Assembly (NCBI GenBank): GCA_905221605.1
Contig: CAJNDS010001169.1
Span: forward strand, 434,001-498,000
Origin: Symbiodinium natans
Taxonomy: Eukaryota; Sar; Dinophyceae; Suessiales; Symbiodiniaceae
Length of the DNA stretch: 64,000 nucleotides
Direction: 5' to 3'
The position numbers and the translations under genes are program-made. This document shows positions 52,263 to 64,000 of this stretch, in pieces; the first letter of the stretch is position 1, and each line of letters starts with the position of its first letter. The notes below the pieces were generated by a model. The model did no database searches, was not told the DNA's origin, and was given only the letters and a program-made list of their open reading frames with translations.

Positions 52263-55200
52263 AACCCTAGAAACCTAAGTCCTAAAAGTTTTTGTGGTGC
52301 CTTCGAAGTTTGTCGTGTCGATGCTTGACATCAAGTGTCGGACCTTTCAAGTTGTGAGAGTTCAAGTATTTCTGGTGTTAAGCTTCAGCTTCAGGGTTAG
52401 AGTCGCAAGGCTTAAGCTTAGGGTTGCTTCGCAGTGTTTTGGGGTCTTAGGGTTTGGAGTTTAGCAGTTTCGTGTTGTTAGTGGATAACCCCAAACCTTA
52501 TATAGCTCTTTAAACTTCAAGAACCTAACGCTTGTCAAGATTGCCTGTTGGGAAACTCAGGTCTGTGGGTGGAAGTTGCGGAAAATCTGCTCAAACCTTG
52601 CCAGCACGTTGGTATCCTGGGAAAGAATGTAGCTTGTTTAGAGATTGAAGTTTAGCAAGGTATCCAAAAAGGGCTACAAACCTCAGCTATAGGACATTGC
52701 AGGCGCAGTGGTGCAATCGCCTGCATTTCGGCAAATGTTTTTGAAAAGATTACCGCACATTGACGCAAATCATTTTGAGCTCACGAGCTGCTCCGCAAGT
52801 TGCACCTTCGAAGCAAAAACACACTTGTGTCTGCAGCTGTTTTTCACAAGAGGCAAGTGCCCAGGCATTTCAACTTCCAGGTTAGGTAGCTGATGACATG
52901 CACTCGGCTTTCTGACGTGGCACATTCTTGGGGAAAGATTGGAGACATGGTGCTGAACCGGGACACCAGCTGCGCTTGTAACCGGCCTATGAATCTTGCC
53001 TTCCTACATGGGGGACCAGGTTTAAGGCTTGGTTCGAACTCATTTGAAATTTTGCACAGTGCTTTTTAAAACAAGCTCCATGCCGCTTGCAAGCTCAATG
53101 AGACGCGTTGGGCTTAGATTCTGAGATGCTCAGGAATGCTCTTCTTGTGCAGCACTACAAACCTAACCTTCTTAAACTTCCAGCTCGAAAACGTGAGGAG
53201 CAGGGAGAGGAGCTAGTAGGCCCCGGCCGCGCCCCACGATACGTCGCCTCGTGCTGAGGGCCCGAAGAGCAAACGCGATTCATGCAGTTAGCGCAGGAAC
53301 TTTACGAAGCACCGGCATCTACCGTTGTCCTTCCGTAGTAACGTTTGGGTCGAGTGGCATGAAATCTTTCAGCTGTGCCCATGTCATGTGTTGGAGCTGG
53401 TGCCCCGACTGCCATTCTCGCATTGAGCGGGGTGGCCAAGCTTTGTCTCCATGACGAGAGGTATAGGCAGAGTCCATGCCCCGGCTCGGTGTTGCTATTG
53501 TTCACGGGTGACCGCCTTGCATGGAGGGTTTGACGATGCACGGCACATGATGGAGTATGATGGAGTGAGAGCATGTTTATCTTGGTTCAGACATTGCTTT
53601 GCACATGCGCATGTCAACAAGCAATGTTTCTGATTGGTTTTGTCTTGTCGTTGTCTTGTGACCTTGAGCTTCATTGAATATGACACTGTGAGCCCCAAAG
53701 CCCTGAACCTTAAACCCTGTTCCCCACTGTGCAGAATTGATGCCATGGCAAGTTCGGCCGCGGAGGGTCCAGGTGCGCTTGTCTGATGCCAACGTGTAGT
53801 TTGTACGACCAGTTTAAAGTTCGGAGTCAGAGTGGAACCCTCATTTTTGTTTGGCATGGTGTCCGCGCATGGTGTATGCTTTTTTGCTCCCCAAAAGCCA
53901 ACTTGAGGGTCCTGAATCTCAAGCTCTGGCGTTTGCACACGGAAGGGGACTTCCATTTTGTTTGTGGAATTGGATGTGCATGGTTTTCCTGAAAGCTTGT
54001 GGGGAACCCCATCAGCTTTGCATGCGAAGGTCCTGGCGCATCGGGGCTTCGACAAGCCACCAGACATGAATGGTTAGGAGGGTTTTTGGGCTTCCAAGTC
54101 AGTTGTCCCCTCATCTTGCCTCCAGTTAAGTGTGCTTGGAGAACCTCGTGGAAACATATAGGATGCCGGCATCCCCAAGTGCTGAACCCGAAGCCAGCCC
54201 TTAATCCGAACAGAGCTGTGTCTGTTGAACCGAAAATGCTTCAGTGCGCACCCAGAGTCCTGAACCACCTTAAGCAACACCTCAAGCCAAAACTCTGAGC
54301 CTTAAGCTGGATTCTGAACCTCAAACGCAATATTCCCGAGATGTGATGGGCTCAGGTCGGCAGTGATGCTGCTCCCAGCAAGTGCGGGGCCTAGAGTCTA
54401 GACCGTGCTTGGCAAGGCACATTGTCTTGGGGGGATGCTGGCCTTTTTGGCTGCAGTTTTTGGCTGGATTGGCTGTTTAGGGTGTAAGTTTTAGTTCTTG
54501 TTGGGAACTGTTCGGGTTAAGGGCGAGTCGAGGGTTTAGGGTTGAGGGGCAATGAGGGTTAACAGGCTTACCAGGTGTAGATTGGGTTAACAGGCTTACC
54601 AGGTGTAGATTGGGGGCCATGGGCAATGTTGAGCGTTTCGAGGCGGTTTTGGGGCTTTTGTTTGGGGTTTAGGGCTCAGGGTTGGGCCAGGAAATTTGGG
54701 GGTTGAGGGCGTCGACTTGCAGGTTTAGGCTTCCAGGGTTTTGGTGTCGTGATGTGGAAGTTCGGCGAAGCTTTGGGATCAACGGATCACAAGCCCTGGC
54801 TGAGAGATTGCGCAAGCTTCGAGGACTAGCGTAAATGGAAGGGACGCGTTTCCCAACCACCATTTCCACAAGACCAGCTTTACTCCCAGGCCACAGACCC
54901 GCAGCTCATTCGAGTTTGCAGTTTAGGGCTTCGGGTATATGCGGTATGAGGATGGAGTACACGCAGCAGCGGACATGCGCATGTCAGGAAGGCTGGAGAC
55001 GGATCTGGTGGCGGCGAAAGCTCAGAGGAGGGCGCCGAGCACTCATCCTCCAGTTCCTCGGGAACAGAGAGTGAATCAGAGCAGGCGGGAGCTTTTCCAT
55101 GAGTTTGAATCCAGATCGCTCGTTCCCCCAAATTCCCCCAAGCTTTTCTGCATTTGCAGGTAGTTTTTGGTCGGCTAAAGCGAGAGATGACCGATTGGTT

Positions 55201-56300
55201 TACGGATGTTGCCCTTCAGTCCGCTGCCAGCACTCACGGGTCAAGTGCAACAAACTGGGAGGAAGACTTCTCGCTTTCTTGATCAGGCCAGGAACGAGTC
55301 TTCTTCTTCTCAGAGGCGCGAGTGCTATTCCGATGAATGTGATATACGGGGCAGACGTCTGAAGCATCCTCTGCACAGTGATTCTTGGTGTCAGGTTTGC
55401 AGGTCAAGCGGCCAAGACTGCGCAACCTGCAGACATGGAGGAGGGTGCCAAGCGAATTGGATGTGGGAGTACATAGCACACGATTCGCAGCAATGGCAGG
55501 CTTTTGCCAACAGAATCAACAGAGCAGGCCCCCCCTAAGTCCTAAACCCATCTAAACCCTAAGCTCGCGCGAAGACAGACCTGCAGGAGCAGAAGCCAGG
55601 CAATTCTCCAGTGGCTGCACCCGAGGCCCCATGTCCCCGGCCAGCTTGCAATGAGAAACTCAGTGCCGGTCCTGAACCCCAAGTACTATCAACATTGACA
55701 CAAGTAAACAAACATGCTTCTTAGCAAGAAGCATCTGCACAGTATTTGGCAACATTGTCATAGCCACCCCCCGAAGACCGACTACCCCTTAACCCTCGGC
55801 TCGTAGTTCCATGAAGTCAGAGCCGCTGTTGCCTTGGGTCCACCTTTGCAGTCTGGAGCTGCACTCGGGTTGGGCGTCTGGGTTTGAAACTTGGGGTTTG
55901 GTGGGGTTGGAGGCGGCCTTGTCGGGTCGACCTATTGCCGCTCGTCCAGCAACTCTTCTCATCCATGTATGTTGCATGTTGGCTCGACGTTGATGTTTCT
56001 CCCACTGCCACGATGTTTGTATGTCATGGTTGATTCACTCGTTCGCACTCGCTCGATGCTCGAGGAACTCGCGGCAGTCTTCGCTTATGTCTGTGTGCGC
56101 CCACGCTTTGGACCAGGTTTTCCCGTACTGGCAAGCTCGGACCCTTGCCTGCTCCGCCATGCCCAGACGCGAGCAAGCTCGACCTTTGCGCAAAGCTGCT
56201 CTGCTCCTGCTGATGAGCCCACTGTGTGGAACAATGCCCCTTGTCGTCTTGTATGCCAAACAAAGACTCAACCTCCACAGCTGTTCCAAACTTGATGCCA
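52263..56300. other. No confident gene; scattered telomere-like units and possible small exons
   Basis: The sequence is strewn with AAACCCTGAACC/GGGTTTAGGG-like words, as in introns elsewhere here. A Gly/Ser/Glu-rich open piece near 54990-55090 and others near 55400-55540 could be exons of the + strand gene that is clear further right, but I cannot support them. A 27-bp unit (aggcttaccaggtgtagatt) is duplicated at 54560-54612. Confidence 0.4.
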
Positions 56301-56319
56301 GGCTTCCAAGCAGCTCTCG

Positions 56320-57055
56320 GTGAGACTTGTCTGCAATAAGAGACTAGAAAGCAAAAGCCTGGGGATGCGTTTAAAGCTGCTCTTTACCATCAATTGCTCT
56401 GATCTTGTCTGGTTTCGGACAATGTTTCTCAAAGTCTGGATCTTTTGCAAATGTTGCTGGTTGGCTTTTCGTGTACCAACAGGACATGTAACAACTTCAT
56501 CCTTGATTCTATCGAAAGCGGTTCTGCCTCCACTCTTCAGCCTTTTTCAGGATGGTCCTCTATGTATTCTTCGTTTTGTTCATTGAGTCTTTCTTTGTGT
56601 CTTTGATGCTATCTTGTTGCATGTTTCTCTACACGCATTGCATGTCTTATAGTTCTCTTCAAACTTCTCAAGCTTCTGCATATTCTGACACTTGCTGCAA
56701 AATCTCATTACTTCCATTACTCAATACTTATAAGTGTCATTCCTTGAAGTGTAAAGTCTGCCTAATATCTAAGCATTCTGAACAAGTCAAGGTGTATTTA
56801 CCAACTGTGTTTGCTTTTGAGACAATGTTTATGTTTGACTTGCTTACAACGATAACATGTTCTCACGATATTGACACCTGGTTCACTATATGCATCGAAA
56901 TCAGCTATTATCTTATTTGCATCTATTGGCATTATATTAACATAATATACGTGAAAACTTGTTATACATGATGATATTTATAACAAGTTTTCCTTAAGAT
57001 TTACCGAACCTCATTACAAATCCATATCATCTCCGCACATTTTCCACACATTTAC
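56320..57055. other. A+T-rich island with a terminal hairpin
   Basis: Base composition is visibly much richer in A+T than the surroundings. The open frame 56552-56971 encodes Cys/Phe/Tyr/Ile-rich hydrophobic sequence without recognised motif, as low-GC DNA often does. At 56954-56991 a hairpin has 13-bp perfect arms (AAAACTTGTTATA) and a 12-nt loop. It may be a foreign insertion or organelle-derived DNA; neither is shown. Confidence 0.5.
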
Positions 57056-57505
57056 CCAGGGTGAGGGCTGGGTGGTGCCATACACCTTAACAGGCAAGGT
57101 CTGTTCTAACCAAATGCCAGGCCTGCGCCCGCAGCTCCGAGGCGGCGTTCCTCTTTGGTGCCCCGGGAGCTGCAGCAGGGAGGCAGCTCAGGGGGCGGCT
57201 ACAAGGGATTCGGGGGGTTATCAAGGTCTTGGGTGTAAAATGTTAGGGGCTCAAAGGTTTGGAAGGGTTAGAAGGGCTTTGTGGCCTAGAGGTTTGAGAG
57301 GTTTAGGGCTGGTGGCGGTGGGGGGGTTGTATGATGCAACGCGCTGAGCAGCGAAACCCCAATGCCAAACCCAAGCAAGTCCACCCCTTCAGATGGTCTT
57401 GCAATGTTTGACGGCTCTGACCATTGACCCTTCCCTCTCCAACAAAGATGTACCGTCTAAATACTAAGAAGCCTTAAAACTCAAAGCCGTAACGCCCTAG
57501 CCTCC

Positions 57506-58900
57506 ATGGCCAGGCAGTGCCGCGGACGTGGAGGCGGCGAAGGTCCGAAGGGCCGTGGCAGCGGCCAAGAAGCGAGTCCAGAAGGCGTCTTGTGGTCTCG
57601 GGCTCGCGGTCCAGATTCTCGGGTTTTGGGTTCAGGCTGTAAAGTTTGAGGTCCGCAGAGCTGGGAGATTGTGCCCTAGACCATCCCGGAGGAAGCAGAT
57701 CGGGTTGCGAACCAAGACATCGTTGGTTGGCATAGGAGGATGTGAAATAGTACGTCTGCATACATTGGACCACACCAAAACAAGCTTTTCAGATGGTCGC
57801 TCATCACTCACTTGCCCGCACGCTCATTCGTCAACACCCTTAAGCATCCCCGGTTGCCTAATCATCAAACAGTGTGAGTAATGTTTTTTGGCATGAAGCG
57901 AGAAGCCAAGAAACAAAAGCCTGACAGCTGCCCCTCAACCTGAAGAGAGTGTACCTTGGCGGCCAGGGTGGGCTGACCCGAACCACTAAATCCCCTCCAA
58001 AGCACCAATCCCTCAGTCCCTTACACAAAAGCCTGCAAATCCCCTAACCACCAGCCGCCTTGCATGGAGGCCCGGGCCAAGCCAAAAGCCCGGCAGGAGA
58101 AGCCGAAGAAGAAGGTTACCTCCAGGCGAGGGACTCGGGCCATGTTTCTTGGGCGCAAGCCCTACACCGGTAGGGTTTCGCAGAATGAGGATGCATCACC
58201 GTAGCCATAGCCATCATGGATGACGAAAGAAGATTTCGTCATCGACGATGGCTATGGCGACGGCCCCAAGCTCTCAAGCGACTCAGGTGCTCAAACTCCA
58301 AACTGGTTCTTGCCTCCAAATCCCAACCTGAAGCCCTACATGGCACCCTTCTTGCAGTTTGCTCGAGGTCTGAGCTCCTCGTGTCGCTTTTCAACGCCCT
58401 TGGCGGTCATGAGACTGGGTATTTAGGCACGCCCTCACGTATCGCTGACACGGTTTGCTTGCTGCTATGAAGTTCAAAGCCAATTCGAAATTGTAACAAG
58501 ATGTCATAGCAAGTAAGATTGAGGGCCTCTTCAGATCGACTTACTCATCCGGGAGGAGCTTTCATGGGTGTTCTGAGCATGTCCTTCAGCCATTCTCCGT
58601 TGCTAATGAACCCGAACAGCCAGCAATGACGGGGTCCAAGTAGGATCGCCTTGACACCGCCGAGTCGCACACAAAAGGATAACCTTGCGCTAGTTTCAGG
58701 TTTCGTTAGTGCACGTCAGTAGTCGAGTCTCACACTATCCACGAGTGTATCATGTCACAATGATCGAAGCTTAGTATGCCTTTTGTGCTGCGAATTCAAC
58801 ACCCGCAAATGTCCTAAAGCCAGCCCAAATCCCTTAAACCCTCATGGCCCTAAAGCCCTTTCTCTTAAGCCCTCAAGCCCTGATGCCCCGAAGCCGCAAG
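57506..58900 (+). CDS. Candidate upstream exons of the GFDGD-repeat gene
   Basis: Three exon-like pieces of good composition: ~57520-57590 (EAAKVRRAVAAAKKRVQK, helical), ~58070-58190 (Lys/Arg-rich, KPKARQEKPKKKVTSRRG then GRKPYTGRV) and ~58220-58360 (EDFVIDDGYGDGPKLSSD, then PNWFLPPNPNLKPYM). They are separated by telomere-like sequence as in the clear part of the gene at 58.9-61.3 kb. I do not recognise a domain, the joins are not proven, and one of them overlaps a hairpin (58204-58258). Confidence 0.35.
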
Positions 58901-58934
58901 CACCCCTGAAACCCCTGAGCCCCCAAAAGCCCAC

Positions 58935-61315
58935 CAAGAGGCAGCGAGCAGCTCCTCCGCATGGCCCAGCTGCTGGGTTTTGAGGGCGATGCGCAGGTGT
59001 GGGGGCTTGGGGTTGAGGGTTGAGAATTCGATAAATTCGGGGGGTTGAGGGGATCGAGGACTGAGAGGATTAGATGCAGGAGGGCACAACAAAAAGAAGC
59101 AGCGACCCCTTAAGTCAAATTTTCCTGCTTCGAGGCTGAATGTTGCTTTGGGAAGAGATGGTGTTGGGGGAGACTAGCGCACCGAGGTTTTTTCATGTCG
59201 AAGTGGCTGTATCCCTCGAGCTCCCAAGTTAGGCAAATATTCCTTAGCCACAAGACCTTGTGTTCATGCAGGCATGGCAAGAAGAGTACCTGGCGCTGTG
59301 CCGGTCTTATGGCTGGCCGCTTGGCCCAGCAGACTTTGTGAAGGTTTGGAGTGTTCAGGGTTGGGGATTTCGGGCCACCCCCAAACTCCCAGCCCTGAGC
59401 AACCTAAGCTGCCCCAAGCCCCTGTTCTGAAATGCGGGACCTCAAGTTACAAGCTCATGAACTCCAAAGCCCTGAAAACTGCATGCCTGCCGCCCATGGT
59501 TGAAGCCCGCATCTTGACATCTAAGCTCTGAACCCGAGATCTGGCCTGCTGAGGAAAGAGAAGCGTGGGGCGAATCGCGCCAGCCTGAGCTTTGTTGGTT
59601 TTAGGTTTGCGTTTCGGTTTCGGACTTGAGGTTTAGGATTCGTGCAGCCCGGGTGGAACAACTTCGGGGTTGAAGACAGGTCGGGGGCCACTTAGGGGTT
59701 CCGCGTGAAATGCGTAACGAAACGGACCCCAGTCTTGGACCTACTGCTTGGTACGCTTGTTGGGCGGGGTTTGGGGGTCGCACCCTCAAGGGTTTCGGCC
59801 GCGCTTTCGGGCCCTCAGAATCGAAACTCCCGAAGAAATCCCAACCAAGCACCTGCTTCTCTTGCAGGCTAGCTGCGACTCTTCTAAGATTCTAATGGGC
59901 TCTATGGCCATAACCTGAACCCTCAATTCTCAACCCAAGACCCCAAGCCCTCGACCCTAAACCTTACTTGGTACTTTCACTAAACCCGAAGCCCTAAACC
60001 CGAATCCCGAAACCCGAAGCCATGGCGGCTGAAAGGGCGCCAGTTCGCGGAGCTCCTGGACGACGACGACAGCTTGGGGCTCGGTCCGCGAAGGAGGCTT
60101 GGGCTTCAGAGTTCGGGGCTCAGTGGTTTTACAGTCTTGCTTGTTTTCTTTGATTCTATTCTATTGCTATTTTTTGAGGGGGGGTTTGGCGCTTTCAGGG
60201 TTTGGGCGTTTTAAGTTTTAGGGTTCAAAGAAGTACGGGGGTTTGGGGGGGGGGGGGTGAGGGAGGGTTTTTTGGACTCCAGGTTCGTGTACGGCTCAGG
60301 GTTCCCTCGGCAAAGTGGTTGTTGAGGCGACGCCTTCAGCAACGACATGGAGCTAGCCACGATGCTGTGCAACTTTCCAGCCAGCCAGCCCCACCAGATT
60401 CCGCGTAACGACTTGGTGAAGGTGCGCACAGCGTCGCAGCACAGATGCATTTTGCATAACATTTCGAGGGCAGACGCGAGGAGAGACACAGGTGCGCACA
60501 GACACGTAAGCTGGTGAGGCCTGCTCCGTACAATGGAGGGCTGTGTGAGTTGCATGATACGGCGTTGGGAAGGCGTTCTTCGACTGGGTTGACCTCAATC
60601 ACAACAGAAGGCCAGCAATTTCATGCTCAGTCATCGGCTTCAGCAGAGCGCGTGAGGGCAGCGACAAGAAGAACAAGTTAGGCACAGTAACCGCATCAAT
60701 GACATGTGCTCGTGTGAGCTGTAAGCATACCAGTGGCATCGCAGCAGTTTCTGCGACAGTTTCTGCGACAGCTTCTTGGTTTGTGTTGCTTGCGGCTTGG
60801 AATGGTTCCTTTCTTGCCTCGTTCCCTGAAGTTGTCAGCCAAAAGCATGCTTCCTTGGTGCCAGTGTCCCAAGTCCTTCAAACAACTCCAAACTCCTTCA
60901 AACTCAAAGCCCCAAACCTGATTAACACTCCTTGGCTCCGAGAGGCTTGGTGGCCGGGAGCTCCTTCGCTTTGCAAAGCACCTGGGCTTCGACGGTGACT
61001 CCGCAGAGTGGGACAAGGAGCTCCGACTACGAGAGAAGTCGAGGGTTGTCGGGTCGGACGGCAAAGGCAACGTGTGTCACCGCAGGAGTATGCCTACATG
61101 GTGAAGCGCTACGGCTGGAGCCAGAAAGGCTGTGACCTCCCTCAGTTCACCCGGCTGCTGGCAGACGAGGCGCGACATTTTGCACCGAGTCTTGCCGCTT
61201 GCTACCGAAGTCGTCTCCTTGTGGCGCAAAGCTGCCGTAAAGACCATGAACCCAGCTTCTTGTTGGGAAAGGCTGGGCTCTGCTACTGCGACGACGCGGC
61301 GCTGCAGGTGCCCCT
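58935..61315 (+). CDS. Multi-exon gene encoding GF(D/E)GD-W-EY-YGW repeats
   Basis: Two repeat units can be put together across short exons. Unit 1: exon ending at 58996 (LLRMAQLLGFEGDAQ, CAG|GT donor), exon 59272-59343 (AWQEEYLALCRSYGWPLG then PADFVK, AAG|GT donor; both joins in phase 0), then ~60053 (LLDDDDSLGLG). Unit 2: exon ~60950-61017 (LLRFAKHLGFDGDSAEWDK), exon ~61087-61166 (EYAYMVKRYGWSQKG then PQFTRLLADE) and ~61281-61315 (AGLCYCDDAALQ). Some joins need GA or GC donors. From memory, motifs of this shape recur in symbiodiniacean predicted proteins. The function is unknown. Spacing of acidic and aromatic residues could suit a divergent EF-hand-like pair, but the canonical loop is not visible. 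Confidence 0.62.
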
Positions 61316-61397
61316 GAGATGTTGAGGTGCTGAGATCCGAGGCTTGAGACTTTGAGGGTTCGCAGGTTCGTGGGGTATAGCAGCTGTCGTGTTCAGG

Positions 61398-61510
61398 TCC
61401 AAAACCCTAAACCCTAAACCCTAAACCCTAAACCCTAAGGCCTAAACGTCCCTAAAGCCCAAACCCTAAACCCCAAACCCTAAACCCCAATCCCTAAACC
61501 CCAAACCCGG
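61398..61510. repeat. Telomere-like CCCTAAA array
   Basis: Four perfect CCCTAAA units followed by degenerate CCCAAAC/CCCTAAACCC units, directly after the repeat-gene exon. Reverse-orientation GGGTTTAGGG units follow at 61640-61685. Confidence 0.9.
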
Positions 61511-64000
61511 AAAACCGGAAGGTAGAGCTGGCGGAGCTGGAGATGGTCACCGGCCAGCCCTTCTTCTCGCGCCTGTTGGATCCGGTGCAGGGGGGCCTTG
61601 TTCATCTGCTGCCTTCTGGTTGGAGCTTCCTGGGGTGGGTTTCGGGTTTAGGGTTTAGGGTTTTGGGTTTATGGTCTAGGGTTTCGGGTTTTGAGGGTTC
61701 AAGGTTCTGGGCAGAGTTCAGCTGCGATAACGGCTCGGGTACGTATAGTTTGAGCTATTTCCTCTAGAGTTCTAGTTGCCCATGAACCTCCAAGTACAGT
61801 GGGCCGAGTGTGCTGAGGATTTGGGCAGGGTTCATGCTTCCAGCGTGCAGAGTTGTGTTTTGTAAATAGTGGATAGAGGCGCACGAGGAACTCGAAACCC
61901 TAAAACCCAGAACCTTTAACGTAAACCCTTAAACCCCAAGCATGCCTTGTTTACGGCCGAGGTTTAGGGTTTCGGGTTTGCATCTTTAGGCCGGAACCCT
62001 CCCTCAACCCTACGAAACACGGCCCAAGCCCTAAACACTGAGACGCAAAACAGCCGAGCTCTTCAGAGAACACGCCTGGAGGTGCTGGCCCAAGCCGACG
62101 CAGCTCTCCGCACGCGCAGCGGAGAGCCCAGCGGAGTTCAGGGTTCGAAAGGGGTTTAGGGGGCTAAGGGTCTCCGGTTCGGTTCGGATTCGGGTTGAGG
62201 GGTTTGGGGTGTAGTGAGGATTTTTGCTGCGTCGTTGCTCTGGGGTGCAGAAGGCTGTCTGTTGCGATCCTCTGGAAGGTAGCTCGCAGCTGACTCAGGT
62301 GAGGTGTGTCCTGCTCTCTGACTTGCTTTAAAACTTGCACAGGAAGATCCGGATCTTGCGCTGAGATTGTGCCCTGACTCTGCTTGATTTTTGTCACTCT
62401 GTTCTTGCAACACGTGGAGGTCTGGGGTACTTCTGGCCTACTTAGTAAGCTCCTCCTTCATCTCAACGACAACCCAAAGTAAAAATCTGCATGCCGGTTC
62501 CCGAAGGGTATGTCACTGGATCCTTCCAGACCTTAAGCCCTTAGCCCTGACCCCTACATTTCAACCTACAAATACCCTAAAGGCTCCAAACCCTGAACCC
62601 TAAACCCAAGCCCTTACTTACTTAAACCCTACAGCCCTAGACCCCGAACCCCTCTAGTGTAACAAGCGAGGCGCCACCCTCATCCAGCAGCTCTGGCGAG
62701 GGAGGAGCAAGACGAAGGCCAGAGCAATGATTCGTGCCTGAGACCCTGCCCTCCTGAGCCTGAAAAACCCTAAGCCCTACTTTGTGTGGTTTTGAGGCTG
62801 CAGGGGTGTAGGTCATAGGGGGTGTTGGGCTCAAAGCCTCTATCTCAACAGCACTCTCCATCCTATATCTCCCAGCCCTGAGTGCGCCAATTGGGCCCTA
62901 GCAGGTCCTGATGCATCAGCTGGTGCGGCTTCTCCGCGAGAAGAAGGACTCATGGCCCTGGGCTCCTGCTTGCAAGTTGTCGTTCAGAGTGAGAGGGGGG
63001 GGCAAGAATTCCGCAGCAGAAACAGGTGTCCCGCAACAGGCGCCTGAAGCAGGTTGTAGCCGAAGACGAGGCCAGCTGTAACACGAACATTGTACCTGCA
63101 GCCACTGCAGTTTTCGGGTTTAGGGTTCAGGATTTAGGATTTAGTTGCAAGGACTACGGTTATGATTACCACAGGCCTGATCTTCCTTACCTGCTTGCAC
63201 TGTTTTTGTTCCACATCGCTTTGTTTGATCGTTACGCGTTTTCTGTTGCCACCGGGGTTTTTGGGTTCAGGACCGCGATGAGATTCGTGCATAGCAAAAG
63301 CACAGCTTGCGACATCCCGTTGTGAGTCACCTGCTGGGAGTGCCAAACATGCTTGAATGAAGTTTTTGTGCTTGCATGGGTAATGCTCTCTCTGTCTCAC
63401 TCTTGCTTTCTCTTTCGGTCTTGCTCCTGCTCGTGCTCTCTCTCTCTCTCTCGCTCTCTGTCTGTCTCTCCCTCTCTCTCTCTCTGTGTCAACCCCCTTT
63501 GTCTTTCTGCTCCAGCTCCTGCAGCTCCAGAGCATTGCAGACCTCAGCCCTCACGTCTCGAAGCTCGACATCCTAGCCGAAACCCTATGAAGAGTACGCT
63601 TGACGTTAAAATAGCAGGATTACTGGGAACCCTGCGGCTCTTAGCCCACATCCCGGACAACAAGTTTGGGGATTTGGAAGGCCAATGGGTTCGTCACCGC
63701 TTGCCCTGTTTTGGGCACAGCGATAGCATCCCAACACACACATGTCCAAACACAAAGTATGGCTTCGAACCTTAAACCCTCAAATCTTCAACCCCAACCC
63801 TCAGCACATCGCAGGACCGCCAGGCGCGGGAGCAGCAGCTGGGACGCCTGCGCAAGGTGCAGCGCACGTGTGTCGGATTGTAGGTTGAGGGAAGTTTGGG
63901 CGAATGGGTTAAGGGTTTAGAGGTTTAGGGTTCGGGTACCCTGTACCCAAAGACAGATATTAAGTCAAACCTGACACCAGAAAGCTTCGAACCCCAAATC
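61511..64000 (+). CDS. Candidate downstream exons, partly coiled coil
   Basis: Short open pieces that begin after an AG acceptor lie in telomere-like sequence: ~61520-61592 (LAELEMVTGQPFFSRLL), ~62909-62940 (VLMHQLVRLLREK), ~63021-63056 (QKQVSRNRRLKQ) and ~63821-63862 (DRQAREQQLGRLRK). The last three have Lys/Arg/Leu/Gln composition typical of coiled coils. They may be later exons of the repeat gene or of another + strand gene that continues past the window. Joins are not proven. Confidence 0.35.
63428..63490. repeat. (CT)n microsatellite
   Basis: TCTCTC-rich tract with TGTC interruptions. It is a simple repeat, similar in type to the 2.3-2.7 kb tract. Confidence 0.85.

Noticed and set aside
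58198-58210. CCGTAGCCAT, matching the first ten bases of the spliced leader
   Set aside because: The following sequence does not continue as the leader and is explained by the local hairpin.

Overview
The window looks like nuclear DNA of a dinoflagellate, most likely a symbiodiniacean-type genome. The evidence is convergent but indirect. Genes are broken into many short exons whose splice sites often sit in short direct repeats (AG|G-type), some with GC or GA donors. Introns and intergenic DNA are full of degenerate TTTAGGG/CCCTAAA telomere-like sequence. There are nested tyrosine-recombinase retroelements and large simple-repeat tracts. No bacterial operon signals, rRNA, tRNA or CRISPR were seen. 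Exon boundaries below are estimates, because no transcript data were available.

Left part (1-5.9 kb): repeats. This includes a 292-bp repeat that recurs inverted at 28 kb, a C-rich array, and a ~1.25 kb foldback of (GAGAGACT)n followed by its reverse complement. From 6 to 22 kb all recognisable genes lie on the + strand and look like one metabolic neighbourhood: a membrane O-acyltransferase (acyltransferase-3 family), an MFS-type transporter, an alpha/beta-hydrolase thioesterase, and an adenylation-carrier-reductase (A-PCP-R) protein. The reductase C-terminus runs in frame into a zinc alcohol dehydrogenase. That set could activate a carboxylic acid, load it on the carrier, reduce it to an aldehyde and then to an alcohol, with the thioesterase editing, the acyltransferase decorating and the MFS protein exporting.

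The 22-30.5 kb stretch holds minisatellites, a head-to-head telomere-like block, two orphan minus-strand ORFs (one RS-rich), the second copy of the 292-bp repeat, and long hairpins built from inverted exon-like fragments.

From 30,553 to 49,208 are two nested retroelements with split direct repeats in the order A1-ORFs-B1-A2-B2. The inner one (36,743-45,734, minus strand) is nearly intact. It encodes a tyrosine recombinase, a Gag with zinc knuckle, and a polyprotein carrying a 2OG-Fe(II)/TET-JBP-like dioxygenase, a cytosine-C5-methyltransferase-like domain, reverse transcriptase (YYDD) and RNase H. The outer one (~9.7 kb without the insert) has the same terminal architecture with identical repeats but no visible RT or recombinase. 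It carries several short unrelated ORFs instead, including a tryptophan-repeat/zinc-ribbon-like protein.

From 49.2 to 52.3 kb lies a frameshifted dual-specificity-phosphatase-like gene copy with repeat fragments. From about 57 to 64 kb a many-exon + strand gene is embedded in telomere-like intron sequence. It encodes a repeated motif (GF(D/E)GD..W..EY....YGW....F..LL.D) that can be assembled in phase across short exons.
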